Shown: positions 47,105-59,312 of the stretch, piece after piece
Layout: each line of letters opens with the position of its first letter
Numbering within the stretch: the stretch's first letter is position 1
NCBI GenBank assembly: GCA_036346205.1
Contig: JARFJB010001982.1
Span: forward strand, 1,013,001 to 1,077,000
Direction of reading: 5' to 3'
Origin: Vesta saturnalis
Lineage: Eukaryota; Arthropoda; Insecta; Coleoptera; Lampyridae
Length of the DNA stretch: 64,000 nt
Position numbers and translations under genes: made by a program
The notes under the pieces: model-generated
What the model was told of the DNA's origin: nothing
Seen by the model: only the letters and a program-made list of their open reading frames with translations
Database searches by the model: none

Positions 47105-47108
<4 letters not shown>
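46967..47108 (-). other. PLE 3' tail with hammerhead-like stem-loop
   Basis: On the minus strand ttcttgacaaagggaac, then a loop, then gttcccgaaacgttgaat gives a perfect 6-bp stem (GGGAAC/GTTCCC) flanked by TTGACAA and GAAACG. Downstream is acttgtggaaatctaaatag. The tail after the PLE fragment at 54.5 kb has the same order (GGGGAC/GTCCCC, then acttgtggaagcttaaataa), so this is a PLE tail. TA microsatellites flank it on both sides. Confidence 0.6.
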
Positions 47109-47143
<35 letters not shown>

Positions 47144-47148
<5 letters not shown>

Positions 47149-47183
47149 GTTGGGCAATAAAGATTATTATTATTATTATAAAC
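47144..47183 (+). other. LINE/SINE-type 3' terminus
   Basis: tgttgggcaataaagattat followed by (ATT)n resembles the 3' end of insect non-LTR elements: an AATAAA box close to a short tandem-repeat tail. No body is attached. Confidence 0.4.
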
Positions 47184-47251
47184 TATAGGTAGTTATTTTT
47201 CAATAAGGAATCCGCTTCTGAAGTTAGGCGTATTAAAGTGAAATCACTCTG

Positions 47252-50200
47252 TATATAATTTTACGTCGGTAAGTAAAATCTTACCGACGAGTTGGATCTC
47301 GCAACCAGTAAACATATCCTACTGTCTTGGAAACAGATATGGTAAATAAACGAAAAACTCAATCGTGCAAAAAAGAATGTTATAATTAGAAACCTTCGAA
47401 TTTGGTCAGCTTTGATGTTTTTACTAGTGTGCCTATTTTAAATTAGGTACTAGGGTATAGGTTATCAGACATACACTTTAGTACAATTTCCTACAATTTA
47501 TTTTAAGAATGTACTTCTCTAATATTAATTATTCAATTTATAATTAAGGTATTTACCACGTACGTTTCATTAGCTTGTTTTTTATGTTTATGTTTTGTGC
47601 TTTAATAACCATTTTTAATTGTTTATTTTAATATGTTGGATCATTGATTAAAACCTTCTTAAGCTTTACTAATGATATTTGAAAATTGAATCAAATCAAT
47701 ATTAGATATGAGGAAAAAGAAAACAGATCATCTCGCACGGTTCTCTTGATATAATGAATTTAAATGGGCAATTTCGAACACGTGGAAAGTGTATGTATAT
47801 GTTACATAAATCTTTACTTTCATATTCCATATAAACAATGATCGTGTTTAAATGCGTAACGTAAATTTACTGTTTCATCAATGAAAACAATGTGAAATCG
47901 ATTCACTGTGTAATGGACGTGGCATCCAATTGATCATTGCTACTTTTGTAGGCAATCACAATCAAAATTACAATAACACATCGCCCTATATTCGATTCAG
48001 AAATGTTTATTACCGCAGGATTTTTATGGACTTTTAATTAATTAATGTTCGGTTAAAATGCAATTTTACCACTTCTATGCTATGATTTTAAAAGCTTTAT
48101 GATTTATCAATAAAACTGTAAATTGTCAACAGCGAATTGCTTTTAACACTTATTACTGTTCAAGTTTATTACTTTTTTACGAAACTTAATTTCTTCTAAA
48201 AAATGAATATTAATATCAATAGTAAGAATGATTTTTATTACTACATACCATTTGTACTCATATGTTTAAATATACATGCGGATAAAGTATTATTCTTATG
48301 CAAGTAAAACGTTGGATTGGGTCACGCTAACTCTTTTAGATTACTTGATATGTTCTACGTAAAACTTGCATGTGATTTTAATTGCACTAAGTGAGACTGT
48401 TCGTTAACAGTTTTCTACACAATTCTAATGGAATATTCTCATTTTAATTAAAGTAATAACAAATGTCACAGTTAAAGTGTTACCACAAGTTGGTATCAAC
48501 TTTTATTTTGAATGTTTTGTTTGATTCTATAGTAAATTTTGATGCAGCTTTATTAAGGTTTGTAGCTAAATACTTTGCCCAAACCGTTTTTTATTAAAAA
48601 AATGTTTATAAATTTTGTTAAAAAAAGTGCTTCATCTTAAATTTAATGTTTTACTAACGTACAAAAATGCAATTGTCACAAAGTCGTTTTTTTTTTCAAA
48701 TAGAATGCACTACCGTTAGGTATACCCGACGTCAATGAAAAAGCTCACCCCCCGAGGCGATCTAACGTAGACATTTTGGACACCCTTTAAATGTTAGCAA
48801 TAACCAAGAACGTATTGTAATAGTCAGGTAAATGTTCCACTATATTACGGACACGTAGATATTCTCAACAACCAGTTTGTTAATGAAAGAATTCTTATGA
48901 AAATACGTAATGCCTGGTTCGAAATCTGTTATTTAAAAAGGAGAATTATATTTTTAATGAATTTCAATATATGTGTATTCATAAAACCAAACAAATGATA
49001 TTTTTATTGCATTATAATGGAATTAGATAATAAATTTAAATGTCATTATGGTTTACTGTAAGAAATTTAATACAGCTCCAAGTCTGTTGTTTTTCTTCAC
49101 TTACAGGAATTGATAATAGAAGTAATATATTTTTATATGAATTAACTTCAATGAAAATTAAAAATAAAAAACCAATTAATCTACGATATAATTAGACTGA
49201 TTAGAAGAAATACAAGTAACGATGCCATTCCAAATTGTTTTGATTTCATTATTTCCCTGATAACACGGTGCTTGTTTTTTTTTTCATTTTAATTAAAAAT
49301 ACTACTTGAAAAAGAGAAATATTTATTAAATCGTATTATCAAGGATATAATTGAAATTAAAAAGCGTCCTAATTGATAAAATAAAAACACGGTATTTGGC
49401 ATATAATTTTCCATTAATGTGATTTAAATCTGTTAACTCTGTAGATCATTGATAGGTATAAGAATTTTCAATCAAAAATGAAAAACTGCTTTTGAAATTA
49501 CCAAATACGTTTTCTTTTTCCAACGATAAAAATGGAAATTAAATTTAAAAAATCGATTTCTTTCTACCTTTTATATTTCTTATTTATTGTTATTAGTATT
49601 ACAACAGTGTTAACAATTTAACTCAAAGTGTAACAAACCTTTTTATGTATGTTTAAAATTTACGTTTATATTGGCAACTTAAGTGCATTTCGTGTAGCGT
49701 TAGTTGCATACCTTATTGGCATAAAAATGTCCATGTAGTTCTTTTAATAAATTTTTTCAAGTATTATATGTCTGCACATCCCTTTCCGCGCATCGAGTGA
49801 TTTTCGATCATTGCGCAGGTTACTTTAAGCGTCCTTCATTTATTGCTTGAACTACGTGTTTAAGTAGAAGCTATTTTCACTTTGTTTAAATTTTTTATTA
49901 AGAGTGCCACATTTATACGGCAATTTTACGTATACTCTTATCACGTATTTTTACTTTGGGTTTAATTTTATTTTAACTTAACTTTGCAAGATGATGCAAT
50001 AGCTTTTGCTGCTGCGATTTCAATTGCCATATTTTACTTTGAACCATACAAAATCAATTCAGTTTGGACGTTTATAAAGAAATTTCTATGTTTGGAATTA
50101 CCAGCACATCAATCTTATGTTTACTTCAACATCAAAATTTCGCAATAAATTTAAAGTGACGAATCGACAGCATTTCCTTATCTGCTGAAGTTCCAGTGAC

Positions 50201-51768
50201 ACCCAAAATGTAAAGAAATTACTTCAGGTATTTCATATTGTTAATTAATCCACATTTTAGTTTAAGGTAGTTAATTAAGAATCACTAACATTAGTTTTTA
50301 AGACTCTTCTATTTTTAAGGTTTATTTGTTCCTTAAAAACAAATTGGGGTCCGAGATTACGTTATTAGTTTTCAGGTTTGAAAACACCTTTTTTTTGTAA
50401 AGCAAAAATATCTAAGCAATCCTATTTTGTTAATAATCAAGTCAAATGTTATTGAACCTGGCCCTATTAATCTACCGATGAGCATAGTGTAATAATATTT
50501 TCTAGTTATCCATTATTTTCCATAGCCAATTATAGCTCTGGGCTAGAAGTATTAATCATATGTGAGTGAATTATTTACACGACACCCGTTAAGATTAAAT
50601 AGTAAACATGAAGCACATATAACAAAATAATACTATCTAATCATAGTTCGACGCATGCTGTCCGTTAAGATTTGGCCACTATTCAATAAACCAAGAATAA
50701 TTCCCCTTTGCTGTAACGAACTATCCGTTTGTTAAACGATGAGACATTTTTTCTTATTAAAATATAGCTTCACAGTATGGACAGGTTATAACTGAATATT
50801 TAATAATCATATGTTCTCCTATTTATGCTCTATTTTTACAAAGCAATTTTAAATTCTATTGTCACTTGTGGTAATTACATATAATTACTTGAATGGTATT
50901 GCGAATTAATTGATTTCCGGCTTAACCTTTGTGCAATAATCGTAATTGTTCTAAAAATAAAATATGCCGAATATACCAGAATAGGAAAATACATTCTTAT
51001 ACTTTCTACATTGATTGATTTCGATTACACCCTAGATAATTTGATAAAATAAATATTTGCATTGAATTGAAAAACGTTGTAATTGCTAAAATAAGAATTG
51101 GTTATTTGGCATAAAATTTCCCATAGGTAGGGTGGAATTATTTAATTTACGCGCCCTGAAGGGGTTTGGACCTGCTTTGTGCAACAAAACAATAGCAAAT
51201 CTACCTGGCCAGTTTGGAATTTAAAGGGATGTACAAAATGAATGTGCATTTTTAAAACTGCTTCGAGGATGGGCTTTTTCACTAACGCCGGGTTACGCAG
51301 TTTGCTAGTGATTAAAATTACGCAACTTGTGATCTGAGGTGTTCCTATACCGAGAGTTAGTTTCTTTAATTATTTACACTTATAAATTTAATTTCCCAAT
51401 ATTTTGTTTTAATTATTTTTTTATTAAATTTGCCACAAATAATAAATAATAAATTTGTATAAACTATGAACAACACTATACAATCAGTCTAAGCGTTCTC
51501 TCTTCCTTTTATTTTGCTTCAAAAAAAAATTTTGGGATACTCCCATCAATTACTCTTATTGTCATAAAAACTGTAGTTGCACTTTTGTGCGTTAGTAAGA
51601 TTAAATGTAACATGAAGAACGTTTTTCTATAAAAATTTTCAAAAACTTTTAATGAAATATATGTATAAGAGAGAGAGAGACATATATATTGGGAATTACA
51701 ATAATTACAAAGTGTAGGCCAGTCCTTTTTGGTGGGTTCATTGACCTCTAGGGGTGTCATTACGATTC
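47252..51768. other. No gene seen; intronic AT-rich DNA
   Basis: Long AT-rich stretch without recognisable coding relics, TIR pairs or RNA genes. A short (GA)n run sits near 51670. Open frames are short and featureless. Confidence 0.55.
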
Positions 51769-52110
51769 TTAGAAATCTAGAAATAGAACTAGTTCAAAGT
51801 TCATTCACCTGTTCAAGGTCATTGATTTAGGGCAAAGTTCATTGACCTAGGCAGGATGTTGGTCTTATCTTAGAAAATAGAACTAGTTCCGGGAAACGGG
51901 AGGAGGTCTTAGCCCAAAGTTCATTGCGTTCTTCAAGGCCACCAGCTAAGAAACACCTCCAAAGGTCATTGTTCTCTTGAACCAGTAAATTGTTGGATTT
52001 CTAAATCTAAAAATAGAACCTAAGTTCATTGTTACTGGCTTAGCACACCAGAAGTTGGTGGATTCCTAGAAATCGAAGAATAGAACCAAAGTTCATTAAC
52101 CTGGATCAAT
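51769..52110. repeat. Degenerate repeat with agttcattgacct motifs
   Basis: Phrases of the type aaatctagaaatagaac followed by aaagttcattgacctg recur irregularly: about 51771, 51866, 52000 and 52068. Intervals are 70-135 bp. The array includes tcaaggtca at 51813, which equals an extended nuclear-receptor half site, but one match is weak evidence. Confidence 0.5.
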
Positions 52111-53040
52111 GCTATTTTCGGGGGAAATCAATCTTAATAGTTTCTAAAAATCAATAATCCTTCGAATTTTGACCTTGAAAAACTGATGAGTTAAGCAAAA
52201 TAAGTACTCAATACAATGTACTTTTTATCTCTTATGCAATACACATTTATTGCGAGATTATTTAATTTTTCAAATTTTTGATATCAGTTATTTTAATAAG
52301 GAACTCAATTAAATCATAATTTAAAACTTTACTGAAAATGAGGATAGTTAGAAGTTTTATCTGAATTCAGTGAAGCCCAATGTAAAGCTGAAACAACGGC
52401 CCACAAATAACAATAATCATTATTTTTCACATTAAAAGTTTTCTGACTGCTATGAAATTAGACACTTTAATGGACCGGTCAATGTTAACTTTAAAATTTT
52501 TCACCCTAAACCCTCTGAAAATTCCTCCAATTTTGTATGTAGCTTATTATTGACATTAGTTTGATATCATTGTCATAAATCGATACCAACCTCAATAATT
52601 TGATTTTTGGTTGCAAATGTTTTTATTTGATTTCAAAACTGAGACGATACAAAATGAGCGGCGAATCAGTAGTTTCGCATGGCAATTTTGTGGATACATT
52701 AAAAATTAATATTAAATATAAAGTCTAATTTGTTGTAAAATCCGTTGTGGTATTTATAATAATCCTAATCACTATATCACTATAAATTTCTGAACGGTGA
52801 AAATGATCAGTTCGTCAAAGTAAATAAAGTTTAGAGCGATGAATGTGTCAAACGTCAAAGATAAAGAATGAAATAGTGGCTTAAAGTTGAAGCTGTGCAA
52901 TAACGTAAATGGGGGCGTCTTTAATTTTTTGGGAGTATTGAATTAATGTAGGTACCTACAGCATTTAAGTTGTAATCCGTTGGATTTTAGGGATTTGTGC
53001 TATTAAATAAATCTGTTTTGTGATATTAATTTTATTACCC
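52111..53040. other. No gene seen
   Basis: AT-rich intronic sequence with no supported feature. Confidence 0.5.
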
Positions 53041-53044
53041 CCGA

Positions 53045-53192
53045 ATTAAGCGTGTGCGTGTGCGTGTTTGGTGGGCGTGAGAGGTGTCCACGTGTGGTGT
53101 GCGTGTGGTGTGTGCGTGTGCGGGTGCGTGTGCGTGTGCGTGGTCGTATGCGTGTGGGATCGTGCGTGCGTGCGAGCGCGCATGCGCGTGAA
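53045..53192. repeat. GT/GC-rich microsatellite
   Basis: Imperfect (GTGTGC)n and (GCGT)n tract ending gcgcgcatgcgcgtg. It abuts the end of the minus-strand PLE fragment exactly where the related plus-strand copy continues into its stem-loop tail (shared atatcattc). Confidence 0.9.
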
Positions 53193-53213
53193 TGATATTA
53201 GATATGAAACAAG

Positions 53214-53620
53214 CTAACTAATTATTTCATAATAATTTTGATGAACGGGTTCTGCTTCGATTTGCAGGTCCTTAATTTCATTGGCTTCTTCAGTAATCCG
53301 TTCGTGTAAATTATATAAAAGAGCAAGTAGTCGAATATTATTAGTATTAATTTGGTGTCCAGTATCTAAATAATGATTAGCCAAAGATGACGAAGGATTT
53401 TGTTGTTTGATGGCCAGTTTGTGTTCGTCAGCGCTCACATGTAATGTTCTGGTTGTTTGTCCAGTATAACATCTTGTGCAGCCGTTGCAAGGTGTCTCGT
53501 ACACTCCTTGATTTTCGTTACAGGATTCTTAAGATTCTTCAAAAGTTGGTATAAAGTAAGGTTTAAAAACGAGTCTAAATTCATTTTTGGGAAATTTTTT
53601 AAGATGTCCAAATTATTAAT
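53214..53620 (-). pseudogene. Penelope-like GIY-YIG endonuclease fragment, minus copy
   Basis: The minus strand has LYQLLKNLKNPVTKIKEC and then by frameshift VYETPCNGCTRCYTGQTTRT, followed by ADEHKLAIKQQNPSSSLANH and YLDTGHQINTNNIRLLALLY. C..C.RCY(T)GQT.R, EH and the LA.H...TGH block are signatures of the GIY-YIG domain of Penelope-like elements. The GIY-YIG tyrosine pair is altered and the RT is absent. The copy at 53950-54480 is its inverted relative. Confidence 0.8.
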
Positions 53621-53949
53621 TTCTCCTGAATATAAGAAAAATTCTAGTGATTTCACAACCTATTTGGAAAAGAAGACTAAATCTATAACAATAAACAATA
53701 CGCTGCAAATTTGGAAAAAGAAATTAACCAAAAATTGTTACCAAAAACAAAAATATAGAGAACTGATGAAATTACTTATTCTATCCCACGGTAGCGCGGG
53801 GTAAATAAAACAATAATAAATACGTATTTGTAACAGTAGTATAAAAATTCAACACATGCCGGATGTGATTCATAAAAAATAATGTACAGCTTAAGATTGA
53901 AGTAAGCGGTCAGTTCCTGCTTAATGTATATACCCGCTATAAACCCCCG

Positions 53950-54480
53950 TGTTTAAACCTTACTTTATTTTATACCAACTTTTGAAGAATCCCAAGGACA
54001 AAATTTGTAATGAAAATTAAAGAGTGTACGAGATACCTTGCAACAGCTACACAAGAAGTTATATTGGACAAACAAACCGAATATTATATGTGAGAACTGA
54101 CCAACACAAACTGGCCATCAAATAACAAAATCCTTCGTCATCTTTAGCTTATCATTATTTAGATACTGGACATCAAGTTAATATTAATAATATTCGATTA
54201 CTTGCTCCTTTATATAATTTACAAGAACGGATTACTAGAGAGGCCATTGAAATTGAGAAGAGGCCTAATGCTCTTAACAAGCGTAACCATAGTTGTAAGA
54301 TACTACGTATTTGGAAGAACCTTATTAAACAAAATGCAAAATTACCAGTAACTCAAGATTATCCCAGCATCCCGGACAATAATACGTCTACATCATCTTT
54401 ACAACCTGTTTCTAATTTAGAAGGTACTCCAGATTCCGGCCTCTAATAACACTCCAAATTCAACGTCGTATCTTGTACCT
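53950..54480 (+). pseudogene. Penelope-like GIY-YIG endonuclease fragment, plus copy
   Basis: The plus strand reads VYEIPCNSYTRSYIGQTNRI, DQHKLAIK with a stop, then QNPSSSLAYHYLDTGHQVN, IRLLAPLYNLQERITREAIE and a linker with WKNLIKQNAKLPVTQDYPSI. It is longer at the C-terminus than the minus copy. Upstream, tttaaaccttacttta and ccaacttttgaagaatc are shared with the minus copy, so homology begins at about 53950. The RT part is missing. Confidence 0.8.
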
Positions 54481-54559
54481 GCAAATTGAATCAAACCCAT
54501 TCATCAAAATTATTATGAAATAATTAGTTAGATTTTTTATATTTTAAATAGTTAATATC

Positions 54560-54700
54560 ATTCTTGACAAAGGGGACATAGTAAGTCCCCTAAACGAATC
54601 TTGCATTTTGGCGTTAATAAACGCAAGTTAAGCTCCGAATAATGTTTATATTGCATAATATTACTTGTGGAAGCTTAAATAATAACACTAATCAAAGGGA
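54560..54700 (+). other. PLE 3' tail with stem-loop
   Basis: ttcttgacaaaggggac, loop atagtaa, then gtcccctaaacgaatcttgc. The stem GGGGAC/GTCCCC is perfect. The tail acttgtggaagcttaaataa follows. It lies directly 3' of the endonuclease fragment and matches the isolated tail at 46967-47108. It resembles a decayed hammerhead core (TTGACAA in place of CTGANGA, TAAACG in place of GAAACG). Confidence 0.55.
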
Positions 54701-57700
54701 GCCAGTTTGTTTAGAATCAAAATAATTAAATAAATGTTGGTAAAAGCAGCACATAAATAAACAGTAGTACACCATCGTAAATTTTAAAACAAACTAAAAT
54801 TGCTTACTTTTCGCAGCATTCAACCAGAAGAATTAGCAAAAAAACTACACCGAAATCGCACGCGATGTTGAGATAACGTAAGCATGCTGTGAGATCAATT
54901 GTCTCCGTGTCATCAAACTTAATTACTAGAACATTATTCTTCTTGGCGTTACACATCTATGGAAATATGTCTATATTCATAACTCTTAATTTTAAAGCTA
55001 TTAATTATTAAAAACAATGATTAAGGCTTTTGTTTAAGTTAGTTGCATCTCTGCAAGGGCTGTTCAATCCCGAAAGTGCAAACAAAAAAATCATAAATGT
55101 TTTCGATTACTTAAATTGGTTGAATCGTTAAATAATTTCTCCACCGTGAGTTGGACAGAAATCAAATAAAATTACATTCACTTTCGAAATAATACGCTTA
55201 TAAGTTCCAATAATACAAATATATTACAGTTGAAATAATCCTGGACAATCGGTTTAAATGTAAAATTTCTACATATTGAATCTAGTTAGATCAAAATAGT
55301 GTTACAAATACAACTTCATACTCATGTACCTTAATTCTTATCGCAAATCGTTATAACACTATACATTTAAATCCTTATCTCGCCAAATCTAGGGCATAAA
55401 TGCGAAAACACAAAAACAAAATGCTCTTAACCCCACTCTATAACAACTTAGTCATGTCATTTCTAACCATCCAATGCAAATTTAAAGGCTACCTGGAAAT
55501 TTAGTGACGTGCAATCTGAAACTGCTGATTATCTGGGATCGCGACAGAAACTGAGATACCTTTTTTTATATTGTAAACATCTAAACACTTCTCATATTGT
55601 AATAAAAAATAATAATTGGGTGTTTAGGTGGTTGTTGTTAATAATAATTCCACCCCTAATATTACTTATACTCCTAATAATAAATTGAAGATTTTGTGCC
55701 TTCAGCTCAGTCGACGATTAAACGGGCCATGTTCTTAAAATTTGATTTGCTTTAATCAGAAAATGTGTGTGGTTAGATATGTTCGCTTTACAAAAAAGAT
55801 GTAACTTCAACCTGTAAATAAACGTTAAAATACCTCAGACGCCAACTTATTTTATGGAAAGCAAGTAAACCGTAAATGTAATAAATGTAAAATTGGAAAC
55901 AATAACAAGGTTTATTATAAAAATCTTTAAAGTCAAGTTATAAAGTAGGAAATCTAAATACTAATGTTAGTAAATCTGAATTAACTTAAAAATACCTTAT
56001 AAACTAATGATTAGAAATGGAATACATGTAGTACTTTTCAATTTTGATTGTGCAATTAATCTTAAAATGGAAATATAACAGAGTTTTGATATTCGTTGAT
56101 CCCAAATAAGTAAATTCTTTACAAACAGCCAAACTTGGTTGATTTAAATGGGTTAATGTACCATTTATTTATAATTTTCTGCATAGCAACAAACTTCTAC
56201 TGCGTCATTCTCGTTAAATTGAAACGTAATAGTACAATGAAATTACGTAAAAGGAAAATTGTAAAGAAGAAAAATAAAAGTAAAAATAAAAGTACCTAAA
56301 AAGGATAAATATATCAACAATGAAAAGTAGGTTTAATTAGATCTTACCGTAAAAAAATATACGACACTTTTGATAAAAATATTCAAGAGCAAATATGGAC
56401 GCTTTTTGCTTTCATTATCGTAACAACAACGACATCCTCAAAAAGGTGTCTGCGCACGAACTCAATGTGCAAAACGAAATGCGCGTACAGCTCCACTTTA
56501 AAATATCTAAACGCATACTTTTTAGCCACTAAGGTATGCAATTCACATGACACAAAAATGAACGAAGTTGTCTAAATTATTGTAAATTTCAACACAACTC
56601 AAAAGGTTTGTTACAATCTCCTGAGTCTATTAACCTAATTAAATCCTCAATATTTTAACATGAACAGTATTAATTATCAATTTGGTGGAATCGTAATACT
56701 TTCTATCAACAAAATAACAAAAATAATTTTCACGGAAAGATGATGTTTTTGTTTTCTATATACAGTACATAAATATTAACAACTGATAAAAAAATTATAT
56801 GCCAAACTCATCCATACGTGACAATATATATTATTAAAATCGTTACAATGAGACTGATTGTGATACTACAAGTAGTGCATATAAAATATATTCTCTACAA
56901 TGATATTCTTATTTTATAAAAGATATTATGTGACATTAAGACTGAAAATTTATATAGGTACTTCAGTAGAGTATTATGAGTTTATAAGTGTGCTTGTGAT
57001 TTTTTAGTGAATCAGTATTGTAAGAAAATGCAAATATGTCGAATGTCATTCGCTTACGCTTTCCATATTAAATGTAAATATTACAACATTTATAGTTTTG
57101 TGTTTAATACGAGCTATTTTGCTTTATCAAAAATGCAAAAGCAAGAGAATTAATTAATTATAAATATATTTAATTAATTAAAAGCAATATTTCTAATTCT
57201 TTGAATTTGTAAAGATTTTCATTGCATTAAAGTGTTGTTGTTAAGCTTTAAAACGATTCAACAAACCAGGTCTTAATTTACCTAATACCTTTCATTAAGT
57301 GAACCTTATTCAATGTTATTCCTTTAACTACATAATGTATTTACATTTTATGGGTCATTTGAAAAGTTATCATCCCGTTCGTATGAATTCCGCTTTAAAT
57401 TTATTAAAATATAAAGAAGATTAACTTTTCAGTTTAATAAACATAGCAGTTCTGCGTGAATAAGTTATAGTGCCTTGCGATAATTGTAACGTTTTTAATT
57501 ATGTAGTCATTTTGCACGCTTTATTACTTTCATAATTATGTTTTTAAAACCATTTATACTCTAACAGTGTTTAATTAAATTTTATAATTCAGAAGCGTCA
57601 AAAAACTATAAAAACACTTAATAAAAGCTAAATTTTGTTGGCTTACAAGAGAACGGTAGTAAAGAAAACCATAACGCAGCGTGCCCGGGATCTGCATTTT

Positions 57701-58069
57701 ATTTCCATCGTCTACGCACTCCTTCCAGTAATATTTATATGAGTATACAAATGTAAAATGTAAACGGGCATGTATTCACAATTCGACCATACGTCTCAAT
57801 GTAAAATAGGAATGTTGAGATGGAATTGAACTAGAAACAGACAAATTGAAATATTCCCTAGTGGCAAATATATACTCTTGTGCAATGTAATATTTCCAGT
57901 AGCATTAGGGACATAACCATTGCAGCATTCTTAATGCTAAACGAATAAGATACTACCTTGAGTTACTGTATAAATTCTATGGTGGTCTTTTGTTATGTGT
58001 ATTACATTTTTATTTATTTGGAAACTTGAAATAACTGTATGTCGGTCATTTACTATTTTACACTTTCAG
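54701..58069. other. No gene seen; 3' part of the 31-kb host intron
   Basis: AT-rich sequence without recognisable elements, ending in a pyrimidine-rich tract and ctttcag, the splice acceptor of the next exon. Confidence 0.55.
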
Positions 58070-58539
58070 ATATTACGAGATATTCGAGAAGGCCTACTTC
58101 AACTAGGAAAAGAAGGGTATCGAGGTCCTCTTTCATGCGGTACGAAGTATTACTCTCAGAAAAATCTAAACTTAATAGTATTTTTTGCAGATGATACCTA
58201 CATGTACGATGAGGATGTACGTGTAATGGCACCAACTGCTCATGGACATGATCGGGGACATTGGTACGATGAGCCTCCTTATGAAAGCGACCCTGAAGAT
58301 TTTTTAATGGGTAGTAGCCCAGGGCCTACGGCTACTATACAAAATGGTAGAGTTTGCTTTACGCTCAATCAAAGGCAGGAGTCTCGAGGGGAAGGCGTAA
58401 TCTCACTTAGAAGTGCAGGAGATATATCTCTACCTAGAGATATTCCCTGTGCATCAACTCCCAGGGGTGCACCTAGACGAGGGCTTATTTTACCACAGGC
58501 CGGACATCCTCCCACCATTATTCCTTTAACGCATTCGAG
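58070..58539 (+). CDS. SASH1: SASH1/SLY-family adaptor, large internal exon
   Basis: The exon starts after cactttcag (phase 0) and ends at cattcgag before gtaaaa (2 nt left over). It encodes 156 full codons. First is a helix (ILRDIREGLLQLGKEGYR) continuing the coiled coil of the 26797 exon. Then comes an acidic/aromatic stretch (DDTYMYDEDVRVM; WYDEPPYESDPEDFLMGSSP), and then PTATIQNGRVCFTLNQRQ and a basic Pro/Arg-rich tail. The DPEDF and IQNGRVCFTL blocks look conserved rather than random. Bases 58125-58190 (gtcctc...ttttttgcag, 66 nt) could be a short intron whose removal keeps the frame. The donor is weak but the acceptor is strong. The known family role is as a SAM/SH3 scaffold in signalling. 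Confidence 0.8.
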
Positions 58540-59312
58540 GTAAAATACAATTTAAATAAATGGCATGGAACTAAACTTTTGATGGCAGCTTTATGTGACT
58601 AAGGGGTAGTGCAACGCATACATTCAAATACTACGTATGATGATATTCGCAAATTTATGATTCATAATTGTACAGTTTATATTTTACGATTGAATATGAA
58701 ATGTTAGTGGGTCTATTCACATAATATTTTGATACATTTAATATATTAGAAAACTGGCTTGACGCTTTATAATTTCTTAAGTTTGCGAAGAAATGGTATA
58801 TACACGCATCATTTATTGATTTTCTTCTTATAAGTTCAATTTTTTCAAATGTCTGTCACAACTTCTCAATTTGACGATTTTATATATGCAAATAAGTAAA
58901 ATATGGGAAATATATTACTGTTTTCTCAGTCACTTCTTTTTGCATACGTATTCAACGCGCGATGTATTTCCAAATCTATACATTTTGTTTACTTTTCAAG
59001 ATTCTGATTTACTCGCAAAGTTGCATTATGGTTTATAAAAATTACTCACTACTTAATCAATATGTGAAAATGCAAATTTTCCAGATTTTTATTCATAATA
59101 TACTTCTCTTTATTTATGTCTTTTTTACAAATTTATGTGCTCAATAAAAATGAATGAAAATGTTAATAAACATTAATATTCACAAATTCAAAGTTTTATG
59201 TTTTAACAGGTTTAAGTTTGTAATAATAAATGTATGAAAAAAATACAAAATTACAACCCAACAGATGAGTTTTTAATACTTGCGTTTAAAATTTTTAGCT
59301 TATAATATAGTA
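58540..59312. other. Intron sequence, no feature
   Basis: 5' part of the 4.5-kb intron (58540-63014). AT-rich. A short hydrophobic open frame at 58962-59147 has no support. Confidence 0.5.

Larger units (their letters stand above)
41564..47251 (-). mobile_element. mariner-type element split by a 3.4-kb insertion
   Basis: Left end cagggtgatttcaatttaat at 41564, preceded by TA. The matching right terminus, read inward from 47251, is cagagtgatttcactttaat, flanked by TA. The right TIR is broken. Its inner part (43560-43762) ends at tttatatgg, and its outer 65 bp resume at about 47184 (tagttatttttcaataagg). The intervening 43763-47183 contains another mariner, a small inverted-repeat element and PLE/LINE tails. 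In the left TIR a 191-bp block is tandemly duplicated (41669-41859 and 41860-42040). Confidence 0.75.
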
